Assembly (NCBI GenBank): GCA_015665415.1
Contig: JADFAE010000009.1
Span: forward strand, 62,001 to 126,000
Source of the DNA: Roseobacter sp.
GTDB taxonomy: Bacteria; Pseudomonadota; Alphaproteobacteria; Rhodobacterales; Rhodobacteraceae
DNA: 64,000 bases
Reading direction: 5' to 3'
Shown here: in pieces, positions 53,164-63,554 of the stretch
Layout of the letters: every line of letters begins with the position of its first letter
Numbering within the stretch: position 1 is the stretch's first letter
The notes under the pieces: model-generated
What the model was told of the DNA's origin: nothing
The model's input: only the letters and a program-made list of their open reading frames with translations
The model's database searches: none
Translations under genes and position numbers: made by a program

Positions 53164-54495
53164 ATGCATCACTTCATCGACAGACGCTCCAATCCCAAGG
53201 GCAAAAGCCACGGCAACCGACAACGGTTTCTGCGCCGCGCCCGGGAAAACATCAAAGAGCGTGTTGACCGCTCGGTACGGGACAAGTCCATCCAGGATGG
53301 GGATGGTGTCCCGACCGACGGAGAAAAGGTGACAATCCCCTCGCGGGGGTTGAAGGAGCCGCGATTTTTTCATGGTTCGCAAGGCGGTAATCGCAAATAT
53401 GTCCTGCCTGGCAATAAGGATTTTGTGGTTGGAGATACCATTCCAAAACCCAAATCCGGGGCTGGGCAAGGGGGGCGTGAGGCCTCCGAGGATGGCGAGG
53501 GGGATGATGAGTTTTCCTTTACCCTGACCCGTGATGAATATCTCGAAATCCTGTTTGACGGGCTTGAGCTGCCAGATCTGGTGGAGAAATCCACGGTGGA
53601 GACCGAAACCATCGGCACCCGGCGGGCAGGCCTGACCACGGCGGGGACACCCAACAACCTCAATCTGGTGCGGACCATGCGCAACTCTCTGGGGCGGCGC
53701 ATTGCTTTGCGGCGACCCACGGCACAGGCCCAAGCGGATCTGGAAGTCGAGATCGCCGCAATGGAAGAGATCAAGGCACGCACGCCCGCCCAGGAGGAGC
53801 TTTTGGCTGCGCTGCGGGCCCGGCTGGATGGTCTGCTGCGCAAGCGCAAAGTGGTTGGCTATATCGATCCGATCGATTTGCGGTTCGACACCCATGTGCC
53901 GGAAAAAATCCGCAAATCACGGGCGGTGGTCTTTTGCCTGATGGATGTCTCCGGCTCGATGCAGGAACGTGAAAAGGATCTGGGCAAGCGGTTCTTTCTG
54001 CTGCTGCATCTGTTTTTGTCACGCTGCTATGAACACACCGAACTGGTGTTCATCCGCCATACCCATCATGCACAAGAGGTCGACGAAGAGACCTTCTTTT
54101 ATGCTCGCGAAACCGGCGGCACCATCGTGTCCACCGCGCTGGACAAGATGCGCGAAATCATCGCGGAACGCTATTCTCCGGATGAATGGAACATCTACGG
54201 GGCGCAGGCCTCTGATGGTGAGAATTTCGGTAATGACTCGGCGCGCTGCAAGAAACTGCTGCTCGAGGACCTGCTGCCGGTTTGCCAATATTACGCTTAC
54301 ATGGAGATCGTCGAGGAATCCGCTGAGCAATTGCTGAGTGATCCGGAAGCTGGTGATGACCTGTGGCAGAACTACCGTGAAGTGAAGTCGCAGGCCCCGC
54401 ATTTTGAAATGCAGCGGGTCTCGCACCCGGCACATATCTACCCGATCTTCAGGGAGTTCTTCCTGCCGCGTGTAAAAGGAGGTCAGAATGCTTGA
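53164..54495 (+). CDS. YeaH/YhbH family protein (DUF444)
   Basis: 443 residues. The N-terminus HHFIDRRSNPKGKSHGNRQRFLRRARENIKE is a family hallmark. The C-terminal half is a von Willebrand A-like domain with FCLMDVSGSMQEREKDL (MIDAS-like DxSGS) and TELVFIRHTHHAQEVDEETFF. The function is not established; it accompanies PrkA across bacteria. The gene starts 16 bp after prkA, and its 3' end overlaps the spoVR-type start by 8 bp. Confidence 0.94.
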   Translation: MHHFIDRRSNPKGKSHGNRQRFLRRARENIKERVDRSVRDKSIQDGDGVPTDGEKVTIPSRGLKEPRFFHGSQGGNRKYVLPGNKDFVVGDTIPKPKSGAGQGGREASEDGEGDDEFSFTLTRDEYLEILFDGLELPDLVEKSTVETETIGTRRAGLTTAGTPNNLNLVRTMRNSLGRRIALRRPTAQAQADLEVEIAAMEEIKARTPAQEELLAALRARLDGLLRKRKVVGYIDPIDLRFDTHVPEKIRKSRAVVFCLMDVSGSMQEREKDLGKRFFLLLHLFLSRCYEHTELVFIRHTHHAQEVDEETFFYARETGGTIVSTALDKMREIIAERYSPDEWNIYGAQASDGENFGNDSARCKKLLLEDLLPVCQYYAYMEIVEESAEQLLSDPEAGDDLWQNYREVKSQAPHFEMQRVSHPAHIYPIFREFFLPRVKGGQNA

Positions 54496-56002
54496 TGCAG
54501 AAACAGACCCGAAACTTCTGTTTGACGGACCCGAGTGGACTTTTGAGCTGTTGGGAAAGGCGCGTGACGCCATCGAGGAGATCGCGCTCAATGATCTGGG
54601 GCTGAATGTCTATCAAAACCAGATCGAGATCATCTCAGCGGAGCAGATGCTGGATGCCTATTCCTGTGTCGGGTTGCCGCTGATGTATCAACACTGGTCC
54701 TTTGGTAAACATTTTGCCCGCGACGAGGCGCTGTATCGCACCGGACGGCAAGGCCTGGCCTATGAGATCGTCATCAACTCCAACCCCTGCATCAGCTACA
54801 ACATGGAAGAGAACACCATGTCGATGCAGACGCTGGTGATGGCCCATGCAGCCTTTGGCCATAATCACTTCTTCAAGAACAACTACATGTTCCTGCAGTG
54901 GACAGATGCCGATGGCATTCATGATTACCTGGCTTTTGCCAAGAACTATATTTCAGCCTGCGAAGAGCGCTATGGGTTGGATGCGGTCGAAGAAATCCTG
55001 GATGCGGCGCATGCGTTGCAAACCCAGGGGGTGTTCCGCTATGGCCGCCCCCCCAAACCCACCTCGCAAGAGTTGGAGGCGATGCAGCGGGTCCGGGATG
55101 GCTACGAGGCCAGCCGCAGCCTGCTTGATATCTGGACCGACGCGACCCTGGGACGGGACAAGAGCCAGGATTTTGAGGATGAGCCCTATAGCGCACGTCG
55201 CAAGAGCCTGAGCCTGCCGCAGGAGAATCTTCTCTATTTTCTGGAAAAACATAGTCCGGTGCTCAAGCCCTGGCAGCGCGAGATCCTGCGCATCGTGCGC
55301 GTCCTGGCACAGTATTTCTATCCGCAGAAACAGACCAAGGTGATGAACGAGGGCTGCGCCACCTTTGTGCATTACTACATCATCAACAAGCTGTTCGAAG
55401 ACGGGCGTATCACCGAAGGCTCTTATATGGAGATGATGCACAGCCACACCAATGTTGTCTTGCAGCCGGATTATGACGATCCGCGTTACTCGGGCATAAA
55501 CCCCTATGCGCTGGGCTTTGCGATGATGATGGATATCAAACGCATCTGCCAAGAGCCCACGGACGAGGATCGCGAGTGGTTCCCGGATATTGCCGGCCAT
55601 GACGATTGGCGTCAGGTTCTGCGCGAGGCTTGGGCCAACTACCGGGATGAGAGCTTTATTCAGCAATTCCTGTCGCCACATCTGATGCGCAAATTCAAGC
55701 TCTTTGCGCTGGTGGATGAGGCGGATCAAAAGGATCTGGTGGTGAGCCAGATTCACAATCGGGCCGGCTACAAGGCGGTGCGACGGGCCTTGGCCCAGCA
55801 ATATGATCTGGCCTATCTGGAGCCCGATATTCAGGTGACCGATGCGGATCTGCGCGGTGATCGTCGCTTGATCCTGACCCATACGGTGCGGGACGGCATC
55901 CACCTGGAAGAGGAAAACCGGGTCGAGGTGCTGAAACACCTGCGTTGCCTGTGGGGTTATGATGTCACACTGGATGCGGTCGAAACCGTGGTCGAGGCTT
56001 GA
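54488..56002 (+). CDS. SpoVR family protein (YcgB-like)
   Basis: 504 residues, the normal size for the SpoVR/YcgB family. Recognisable stretches are MYQHWSFGKHF, EIVINSNPCISYNMEENTM, FFKNNYMFLQWTDAD and NEGCATFVHYYIINKLFEDGRI. The last resembles a zinc-peptidase-like His environment but no enzyme activity is known. It overlaps the yeaH-type gene by 8 bp and closes the prkA operon, which acts in stress or stationary phase in other bacteria. Confidence 0.94.
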   Translation: MLDAETDPKLLFDGPEWTFELLGKARDAIEEIALNDLGLNVYQNQIEIISAEQMLDAYSCVGLPLMYQHWSFGKHFARDEALYRTGRQGLAYEIVINSNPCISYNMEENTMSMQTLVMAHAAFGHNHFFKNNYMFLQWTDADGIHDYLAFAKNYISACEERYGLDAVEEILDAAHALQTQGVFRYGRPPKPTSQELEAMQRVRDGYEASRSLLDIWTDATLGRDKSQDFEDEPYSARRKSLSLPQENLLYFLEKHSPVLKPWQREILRIVRVLAQYFYPQKQTKVMNEGCATFVHYYIINKLFEDGRITEGSYMEMMHSHTNVVLQPDYDDPRYSGINPYALGFAMMMDIKRICQEPTDEDREWFPDIAGHDDWRQVLREAWANYRDESFIQQFLSPHLMRKFKLFALVDEADQKDLVVSQIHNRAGYKAVRRALAQQYDLAYLEPDIQVTDADLRGDRRLILTHTVRDGIHLEEENRVEVLKHLRCLWGYDVTLDAVETVVEA

Positions 56003-56044
56003 CGTAGATCCCGGGGCGAAGTCTTGCAGCTGAAGAAACAGATT

Positions 56045-56075
56045 CCCGCCCTGCGCTCAATCGGCGCGGGGCGGG
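56045..56075. terminator. G+C-rich hairpin between convergent spoVR and MFS genes
   Basis: CCCGCC-C-TGCGC pairs with GCGCG-GGGCGGG across a short loop. It overlaps the MFS stop codon. There is no T-run, so intrinsic termination is uncertain, but the position between converging genes fits. Confidence 0.4.
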
Positions 56076-57406
56076 TAGTCCTTGTGCAGATCATCAATGA
56101 TATAGGGATGTTTGTGGATCGGCGCACTGGCGCCATCCTGGGCTGGGATCTCTTGCAGATGAGGATGGTCCGGGGCCAATTCGGGATGGCTATGGGCCTG
56201 GCTCTCAGGGTCATTGGCGGGCCAGTATTGCCGGGCGACCAAAAGTCCGGTCAGGGCTACTGCGTTTAGAATAAGGAGAGAAGGCACCATGCCAAGCTGG
56301 CTCATGCTCCAACCTGTTAGCGGATAGGTGATCAGCCAGCACCCATGTGACAGAGTAAACTGGGCGGCAAAGACCGCCGGGCGGTCCTGTGGCTGGGCCG
56401 AACGTTTCAACAGCCGCCCTGACGGCGTCAGAATGATCGAATAGCCAAGTCCCGACAGGAACCAGCTGATCAGTACCGGCACCAGTGCGGCCTGCCAGAT
56501 CAACACATGAAGCGCCAGCCCGACCTGCGCCAGAATGGCAATAACGGCACCGGCGCTCATCACCGGGCGATCCTGCAAGTGCCGCAGCACCCGAGGCAGC
56601 ACAAAAGCCGCGAGCATTGACCCGGCACCAAAGGCAGCCAGGGCCAAGGCCACCATGTCTTCTGCCAGTCCCAACTCTGCGCGAATGATCACAACAGTAT
56701 TGATGATCACCACAGCGCTGACTGAGGCGGCGGCGGCGGACAGCCCCAGCAAGCCACGCAGCCGGGGTGTCTTCAGATAGATGCGGATGCCCCGCGTGGT
56801 GCGATCATAAAATCCGGTTCTGCTGACACTGGGCTTGGGGGAGGGCAGCGCTACTGAGACCACCAGCAAGGCCGAGGCGGCAAACCCAACTGCGGTGCCA
56901 AAGAACAGCGATTCTGCGGCGACCAGTGTTAACAATAGCGCGGCCAGGCTGGGCGACAGCAGGCTTTCGATGTCATAGGCCAGCCGTGACAGCGACAGGG
57001 CGGTGGTGTAATCCTCCTCCTCTGGCAGCACTTCGGGGATGGTCGCCTGAAAGGCTGGGGTGAAGCCGGCCGATGAGGCCTGCATCACAAAAATCAGCAC
57101 ATAGATCTGCCAGATCTCAGTGACAAAGGGCAGGGCCAGCGCCACCAGCGCCCGCAGAATATCGAGGCTGACCAGCCAGGCGCGGCGGGGATATTGGCTG
57201 GCCAGGGCTGCAGCGATCGGGGCCAGCGTCACATAGCTCACCATCTTGATCGTCAGGGCGATCCCCAACACCATCGAAGCATCGGCCCCCGCGATGTCAT
57301 AGGCAATAAGCCCAAGCGCGACGGTCGCTAGGCCGGTGCCGACGATGGCAATCACCTGAGCGGCAAACATATGGCGAAAGACACGGTTTTTCAGAACGCT
57401 AAGCAT
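56057..57406 (-). CDS. MFS exporter with His-rich C-terminal tail (NreB-like, probable Ni/Co resistance)
   Basis: 449 residues with about 12 hydrophobic segments (FAAQVIAIVGTGLATVALGL onward). The cytosolic tail after residue ~400 is rich in His and acid residues (AHSHPELAPDHPHLQE; PIHKHPYIIDDLH). Such tails mark NreB-type nickel exporters. It starts 3 bp after the stop of an RcnR-like sensor, so the two are cotranscribed behind the operator at 57691. Nickel or cobalt as substrate is inferred from the regulator and tail. Confidence 0.85.
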   Translation of the reverse strand: MLSVLKNRVFRHMFAAQVIAIVGTGLATVALGLIAYDIAGADASMVLGIALTIKMVSYVTLAPIAAALASQYPRRAWLVSLDILRALVALALPFVTEIWQIYVLIFVMQASSAGFTPAFQATIPEVLPEEEDYTTALSLSRLAYDIESLLSPSLAALLLTLVAAESLFFGTAVGFAASALLVVSVALPSPKPSVSRTGFYDRTTRGIRIYLKTPRLRGLLGLSAAAASVSAVVIINTVVIIRAELGLAEDMVALALAAFGAGSMLAAFVLPRVLRHLQDRPVMSAGAVIAILAQVGLALHVLIWQAALVPVLISWFLSGLGYSIILTPSGRLLKRSAQPQDRPAVFAAQFTLSHGCWLITYPLTGWSMSQLGMVPSLLILNAVALTGLLVARQYWPANDPESQAHSHPELAPDHPHLQEIPAQDGASAPIHKHPYIIDDLHKDYPPRAD

Positions 57407-57409
57407 GGT

Positions 57410-57682
57410 TCAGAGATACCTCGCAATATCTTTGAACCCTGCTGTTGGATGGCTTTCTGAGGCCCCGCTGTTCTCGGCGTCGAGACAATGGTCGATATGA
57501 TCAAAGATCAGCGCGCGCTTGGCATTGGCGACGGCCTTTTCAACCGCCTGCAATTGCTGCGCAATCTCGGGGCAGGGCCGTCCCTCCGCAATCATCGCAA
57601 TCACGCTGTTGAGGTGGCCGTTTGCACGCTTTAGGCGAGCGGAAATTCGCGGGTGCGAGCTGTGTCGATGAGAGTGTGTCAT
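57410..57682 (-). CDS. CsoR/RcnR-family metal-sensing repressor
   Basis: 90-residue all-helical repressor. His-rich N-terminus (THSHRHSSH) and the conserved RLKRANGHLNSVIAMIAEGRPCPEIAQQLQAVEKAV are present. Cys37 and His62 are spaced as Cys35 and His60 in E. coli RcnR. N-terminal His3 or His5 can supply the third ligand. The place of RcnR His64 is Cys66, with His65 next to it. This points to a Ni/Co rather than a copper or formaldehyde sensor, close to RcnR or DmeR. It precedes the exporter in a two-gene operon. Confidence 0.9.
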   Translation of the reverse strand: MTHSHRHSSHPRISARLKRANGHLNSVIAMIAEGRPCPEIAQQLQAVEKAVANAKRALIFDHIDHCLDAENSGASESHPTAGFKDIARYL

Positions 57683-57690
57683 TGCTCCAG

Positions 57691-57709
57691 TATCCCCCTG
57701 GGGAGGATA
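57691..57709. promoter_or_regulatory. Probable RcnR/DmeR-type operator
   Basis: TATCCCCCTGGGGAGGATA carries TATCC/GGATA half-sites around C- and G-tracts, the pattern bound by RcnR/CsoR/DmeR repressors. It lies 8 bp upstream of the regulator ATG on its own strand, ideal for autorepression of the regulator-exporter operon. It may also include the ribosome-binding region. Confidence 0.75.
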
Positions 57710-58044
57710 AATTCAATCGTGAAATCCGTCTTTTTCGGAAGAGCCCTAAAAAGTCACTCGTCTTGACGTTTTTGTAGGGCGCAAGTTGACCCCATTTTGC
57801 GGCGGCTTCGCTATAACGCACTGATCTCGTGATCGAAAACTCTCACATCGGGCGGAATGCGATCTCTCGAGCAGAAAAAGCGACGGATTGGCCCCGATTG
57901 ATCCAGATTGGATGCAATATCTTGTAGCCTGGCTGCTCAGTTAGAATGGATCACATTTTCCTCCTTTGACGTTGCAAGGAGGGATGTGAAGATCTGCACC
58001 TGCAAAGGCGGTCACCAGATTAAAGAAAACAACTCAAGGGTGAA
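57710..58044. other. 335-bp region before the decayed dpp locus, with inverted repeat at 57951-57989
   Basis: No gene. It contains TCACATTTTCCTCCTT and its near-complement AAGGAGGGATGTGA around a 9-bp loop, perhaps the old operator or leader of the dipeptide transporter operon. TTGACC and TATAAC at 57786 and 57812 are 20 bp apart, too far for a standard promoter. Confidence 0.45.
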
Positions 58045-59291
58045 TTGAGGGTCAAGTTCATGATGGCGGCCGGTGGTTTGGCACTGAGCGCCAGCACCAC
58101 TTTTGATGCCTCTTCGCATCCGATCTACAACCGTCTGGTCGAGTTCGAGACTGGCACCACCAATGTAATCCCCGGTCTGGCCGAAAGCGACGAAGCCAGC
58201 AATGATGGGCTCGAATTTACCTTCACTCTGCGCCAAGGCGTGAAATTCCACTCCAGCGACCAATTCACCCAACGCGTGACTTTACAGCCGATGACGTGAT
58301 CTTTGCCTTTGAACGTCAGCGCCATGAGGATCACCCTTTTAATAACGTCTCCGGAGGCACCTGGGAGTATTTCAACGGCATGTCGATGCCGGATCTGGTG
58401 AAGGAAATCGTCAAGGTCGACGACCATACCGTGAAATTTGTCCTATCGCACCCCGAAGCGCCTTTTGTCGCCGATATGGCGATGGATTTTGCCTCGATCC
58501 TGTCGGCTGAATACGGCGAGGCGATGCTGGCCGCCGGCACGCCCAAGATGCTGAACACGGCCCCCATCGGGACCGGCCACTTCAGCTTTGTCGCCTATCG
58601 GAAGGACGCGGTGATCCGCTATCAGGCCAATGCGGACTATTGGCAGGAAAAGGCTGGTATCGACAATCTGATCTTTGCCATCACCCCGGATGCCTCGGTG
58701 CGCTATCAAAAGCTGAAAGTTGGCGAATGCCACGTGATACCCTATCCGAACCCGGCTGATGTGGCTGCGATGAAGGCCGATGCAGGCGTCAGCTATCTGG
58801 ATATGAAGATCTGGGCGATGCCGGTGCAGCGGCCCTACAACCCCAATACCCGCCGCATGGCAGAGCTGATCCAGGAGGATTACTCTAAGGCCGGTGTCGA
58901 TGTTGAGATCGTGTCTTACGAATGGGGCGAATACCTGTCGCGTTCCAAGGATCTGGATCGCGATGGTGCGGTCTTGCTGGGTTGGACCGGTGACAATGGC
59001 GACCCGGACAACTTCCTGGCGGCGCTGCTGGGATGTGACGGGGTCGAAGCCTCGAACCGGGCCCAATGGTGTCACCAGCCCTTTGACGATGTGATTCAGA
59101 AGGCCAAATTCGTCACCGATACCGAGGAACGCACCCGCCTCTACGAAGAGGCGCAGAGCATCTTCAAGGAACAGGCCCCCTGGGCCACCACCGCCCATTC
59201 GGTTGTCTACCTGTCGATGAGCAACAAATTGCAAGGCTACAAGGTGCATCCGCTGGGCGGCTATATCTTTTATGGTGTGACCGTCGAATAA
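58045..59291 (+). pseudogene. Broken dipeptide ABC transporter substrate-binding protein (dppA-like)
   Basis: Reads as a periplasmic dipeptide-binding protein with at least three lesions. First, the signal peptide ([14 protein letters not shown]) runs straight into [17 protein letters not shown]; family members have about 35 residues between. Second, a frameshift near 58290 separates [14 protein letters not shown] from DVIFAFERQ. Third, near 58790 KADAGVSYLD joins MKIWAMPVQRPYN, omitting roughly 85 residues normally present. The remaining sequence is well conserved to the C-terminus (HPLGGYIFYGV), so decay looks recent. It cannot encode a working binding protein. Confidence 0.88.
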
Positions 59292-59329
59292 GAACAGTCG
59301 CAGGCTGAAATTGGAACCGGGGCCGAATT

Positions 59330-59925
59330 TCACCCGGGCCTTGGTCCAGAGTTTCATGAGCCAGGAACGCTCCTTTGTGCTGGTGGTTCCAGCCAAAGCC
59401 CCCCGGCAGCGATTGTGCCCAATCTTGAACTCGGCTCTTGGGAGCTGGTGGACTTTGACGGGGCAACCTTTGATTGGCGAGATCAGGATGGCTACCAGGC
59501 GGCATTTGCAGCCCTCGCTGCCCATATGCTCCTGACCCGACTTGCGGTTGAGGGGCAGGTGATGCGGGTCTTTGTCTATCACGCGCTGAAACAAGCGCTG
59601 CCGCAGCTGGAGATCATCGACGTGGAACAAGAAGTTTCCGGCCTGCGCATGATCAAGAGCGAGGTGGATATTGCCGCGATGCAAGCGGCCATCGATCTGT
59701 CGGAACGCGCGCTGCATCACGTCCTGGCGACGGTTGCGATTGGCCAGAGTGAAAAGCAGATCGAAAGCGTGCTGATCCTTGCGCTGTTTGCCGAAGGCGC
59801 TGATGATCTTGCCTTTGTATCGATTGTTGCCGCAGGCGAGAATTCCGCCCACCCCAAGCCCATGCTCGCGCCGACTATCAGATCCAATCCGGAGACGCGC
59901 TGCTTTTTCGCCCTGGCTGTCCTCC
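59330..59925 (+). pseudogene. Fragment of M24-family (Xaa-Pro) peptidase
   Basis: The readable part, LELGSWELVDFDGATFDWRDQDGYQA to VSGLRMIKSEVDIAAMQAAID and FVSIVAAGENSA, is the N-terminal and early catalytic region of an aminopeptidase-P-like protein. The frame is broken near 59400 (VPAKAPP joins AAIVPNLELG only by changing frame) and again near 59860 (HARADYQIQSGDALLF in another frame). The metal-binding C-terminal half is absent: the sequence passes directly into a permease gene. M24 peptidases are often encoded with dipeptide transporters. Confidence 0.82.
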
Positions 59926-60668
59926 TTTGATCCGACCGAGCAGTTTCGCGATCACATCCTGCAGCCCCCGGCCTGGCAGGAGGGCGGCGATTGGCGCTTT
60001 CCGTTGGGCACCGCCCTCTGGGCCGGGATATGCTGTCGCGATTGATTTCCGGCGCGCGCTATTCCTTTATCGTGGGTGTTGTGGTGGTGACGGTGGCCGC
60101 CTCGGGCGGGATCCTGGTTGGGCTGTTGTCCGGCTTTGCCCCCAAATGGGTGGACAGCCTGGTGATGCGGCTGATGGATACCATCCTCGCCTTTCCCTCG
60201 CTGTTGCTGGCGCTGGTACTGGTGGCAATTCTGGGGCCCTCACTGATCAATGCGATCATCGCCATCGCCATCTTATTTCAGCCTCATTATGTGCGCCTGA
60301 CCAGGGCCTCGGTGCTGGGAAAGCTGCAAAAGGACTATGTGACCTCGGCCGGGGTGGCGGGGGCCAGCCAGCCGCGACTGATGTTTGTCACTGTGCTGCC
60401 CAATTGCCTGGCACCGATCATCGTGCAGGGGGCGCTGTCCTTTTCCACCGCCATTCTCGATGCTGCGGCGCTGGGGTTTCTCGGTATGGGGGCGCAGCCG
60501 CCGACCCCGGAATGGGGCACCATGCTGGCCGAGGCCCGCGAGTTCATCCTGCGCGCCTGGTGGGTGGTAACCTTCCCCGGGCTGGCTATTCTGATCACGG
60601 TTCTGGCGATCAACCTGATGGGCGATGGCCTGCGGGATGCGCTGGACCCCAAGCTAAAGCGGAGCTGA
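59925..60668 (+). pseudogene. Truncated, frameshifted dipeptide permease (dppC-like)
   Basis: Begins without its own start as FDPTEQFRDHILQPPAWQEGGDWRFPLGT, then changes frame near 60013 to LGRDMLSRLISGARYSFIVG and continues intact to LRDALDPKLKRS. The inner-membrane permease motif region (RLTRASVLGKLQKDYVTSAGVAGASQ) and ILDAAALGFLGMGAQPPTPEWG are clear. The first ~45 residues with TM1 are missing, fused to the peptidase remnant. No dppB sequence was found between the binding protein and this gene. Confidence 0.87.
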
Positions 60669-60672
60669 GTCC

Positions 60673-61550
60673 ATGAGCCTGCTGAATATTCGCAATCTGA
60701 CGGTTGAATTTGCCACCGCTTCGGGCGCGTTCCGCGCCGTCGACAGCGTGGATCTGAGCGTCGACACAGGTGAGATCCTGGCCATCGTCGGCGAAACCGG
60801 GTCGGGAAAATCGGTGTCGATGCTGGCGCTGATGGGGCTGCTGCCCTGGACGGCCCGGATCACCGCTGATGCGCTGACGTTTGGGGGCACAGACCTGAAC
60901 AAGCTCAGCCCACGGGATCGGCGTGGCATCATCGGCAAGGATATAGCTATGATCTTTCAAGAGCCGAAGTCCTCGCTCAACCCCTGTTTTACCGTTGGGT
61001 TTCAGATCAAGGAAGCGCCGCGCCAGCACCTGGGGATGGGGCGGCGTGCGCGTCATCAACGCGCTATCGCGCTGTTCGAACAAGTTGGCATTCCGGTGCC
61101 TGCAAGCCAAAGCTGCTGATGGGGGATGAGCCGGTCTCAGCGCTGGATGTGTCGATCCAGAGTCAGATCCTGAACCTGCTGGTGTGGCTGCAGGACCGCA
61201 TGGGGCTGTCCTATCTCTTTATCACCCATGATCTGTCGGTGGTGCGCCATTTCTGCGACGAGGTCATCGTGATGTATCTGGGGCGTGCGGTGGAACGCGC
61301 CAGAAAGGAGGGGCTCTTTGCCCCTCCGCGCCACCCCTATGCCAAGGCCTTGCTGTCAACCACCCCCAAGGCAGACCCCGAGGCCAAGCGCGAGCGGATC
61401 CAGTTGCAGGGAGAGCTGCCCTCGCCAATGGACGATCTGCCGGGCTGTGCCTTTGCGCCGTGCTGCTGGTTGGCAAGCGAGACCTGCCGCAAGGCGCGAT
61501 CTGAACAGCAGGGCGAGACCAGTCAGGTGGCCTGCTTCCATACTCTCTGA
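60673..61550 (+). pseudogene. Chimeric remnant: DppD N-terminal half joined to DppF C-terminal half
   Basis: 60673-61119 encodes the start of an oligopeptide ABC ATPase (Walker A GETGSGKSVSMLALMG, Q-loop IFQEPKSSLNPCFTVG) and stops after IPVPASQSC. In a different frame, PKLLMGDEPVSALDVSIQSQ resumes with Walker B and continues to a DppF-type end (ERARKEGLFAPPRHPYAKALLS; PGCAFAPCCWLASETC). PVSALDVSIQ is typical of the second ATPase. The signature motif between is lost. One deletion of about 1 kb or more joining the two genes explains it. Confidence 0.85.
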
Positions 61551-61574
61551 TCCGGTCCCCTTTGTCGGGGCTCT

Positions 61575-61938
61575 GCCGCGCGGATCACATCGGCCTCCAG
61601 CTTGGTCCGGAAATCAACGATTTTCCCCGCTTCATCCATCGATAGGCTGGCGACAATTGCGCCTTTGTCGCGCTGCATTCCACCAATCCTTGTTGTTACA
61701 ACCGGGTTAGGGCTTCGCGCACCGGAAAGCGCGAGGTGTTGAAGGCCTTGGCGATCTCGTCCTGGCGCAGAGACTCACCACCCGTCAGCTCTCCCTCAAT
61801 GGTAGCACGGCGTAGCACATCAAAGATGATCTCGGCCGTTGTGGCCGTTTTGATATGTCGACGGCTTGAAACTTGGGGCTTACTCTCCCGTTTGGAACTG
61901 CCGGATAGCAGTATGCCGCGCACCGGTGGCAATGCCAA
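61575..61938 (-). pseudogene. GntR-family regulator remnant
   Basis: TTAEIIFDVLRRATIEGELTGGESLRQDEIAKAFNTSRFPVREALTRL is a GntR winged helix. The next codon is TAA where Glu is expected, followed by QQGLVE, then a one-base loss before MQRDKGAIVASLSMDEAGKIVDFRTKLEADVI in another frame. The effector domain ends soon after. It probably once regulated the neighbouring transporter and peptidase. The N-terminal start is unclear. Confidence 0.8.
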
Positions 61939-62003
61939 AGGGAGCCTTTTGTCGCGTGAGCAATTCTACGTTTGCCAACAAGAGGAAAGCCTGCAGGAGA
62001 TGG

Positions 62004-62037
62004 AAAAAGGCGCAGTTCCGGGCCGGAACTGCGCCTT
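62004..62037 (-). terminator. Terminator of the formaldehyde dehydrogenase gene
   Basis: AAGGCGCAGTTCC pairs perfectly with GGAACTGCGCCTT across a 5-nt loop. On the minus strand a run of five T follows. It lies about 25 bp after the stop. Confidence 0.9.
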
Positions 62038-62062
62038 GCAATGAAGTCTTTCCGAGGCTGGC

Positions 62063-63178
<1,116 letters not shown>

Positions 63179-63554
63179 GATTTACGGTCCTTCGTCCTGT
63201 TGGTGGCGATCCTTCTGCGCTTTGGCAGCAGACCCCTTGGAGTTCCTGTTCAGGCCTGATCTCGTGGCACAGTAAATAACTGCCCGACCAAGGCCTAGTT
63301 TGCGTAGCGTTACATTCGCCAAACTGATCAGGCAAGTATTGCCTTTGCCTCTGGCACCTCCGGATTTCTGGGCAAATCACCAGGAACGACAAAAAGTGAC
63401 GCATTCAGGCAATTGACCTCGATCATCGCCTTTTGGCTTAGGTTGAAACGATCTGTTGGCTCGGAAAAATTAATTCGGAACCCGGGCTTGACCTTCCCCT
63501 GACTGGAAGCTCCATATGCCTTGGCAGACAAGAACCACTTTGGAGAGTTCCACC
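63179..63554. other. 376-bp divergent region between formaldehyde dehydrogenase and copA
   Basis: No gene. It holds the start region of the dehydrogenase on the left and the copper-type promoter listed separately on the right. No regulator gene is present between them. Confidence 0.5.
63488..63518 (+). promoter_or_regulatory. MerR-type (CueR/HmrR-like) copper promoter of copA
   Basis: TTGACC at 63488-63493 and CATATG at 63513-63518 are 19 bp apart, the over-long spacer used by MerR-family activators. The spacer carries the dyad ACCTTCC-CCTGACT-GGAAGCT, close to the CueR/HmrR operator pattern. It starts 67 bp upstream of the copper ATPase. Copper-dependent activation is inferred. Confidence 0.75.

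Noticed and set aside
57786-57817. TTGACC...TATAAC promoter before the dpp remnants
   Set aside because: The spacer is 20 bp and contains no MerR-type dyad, so it was not called as a promoter.
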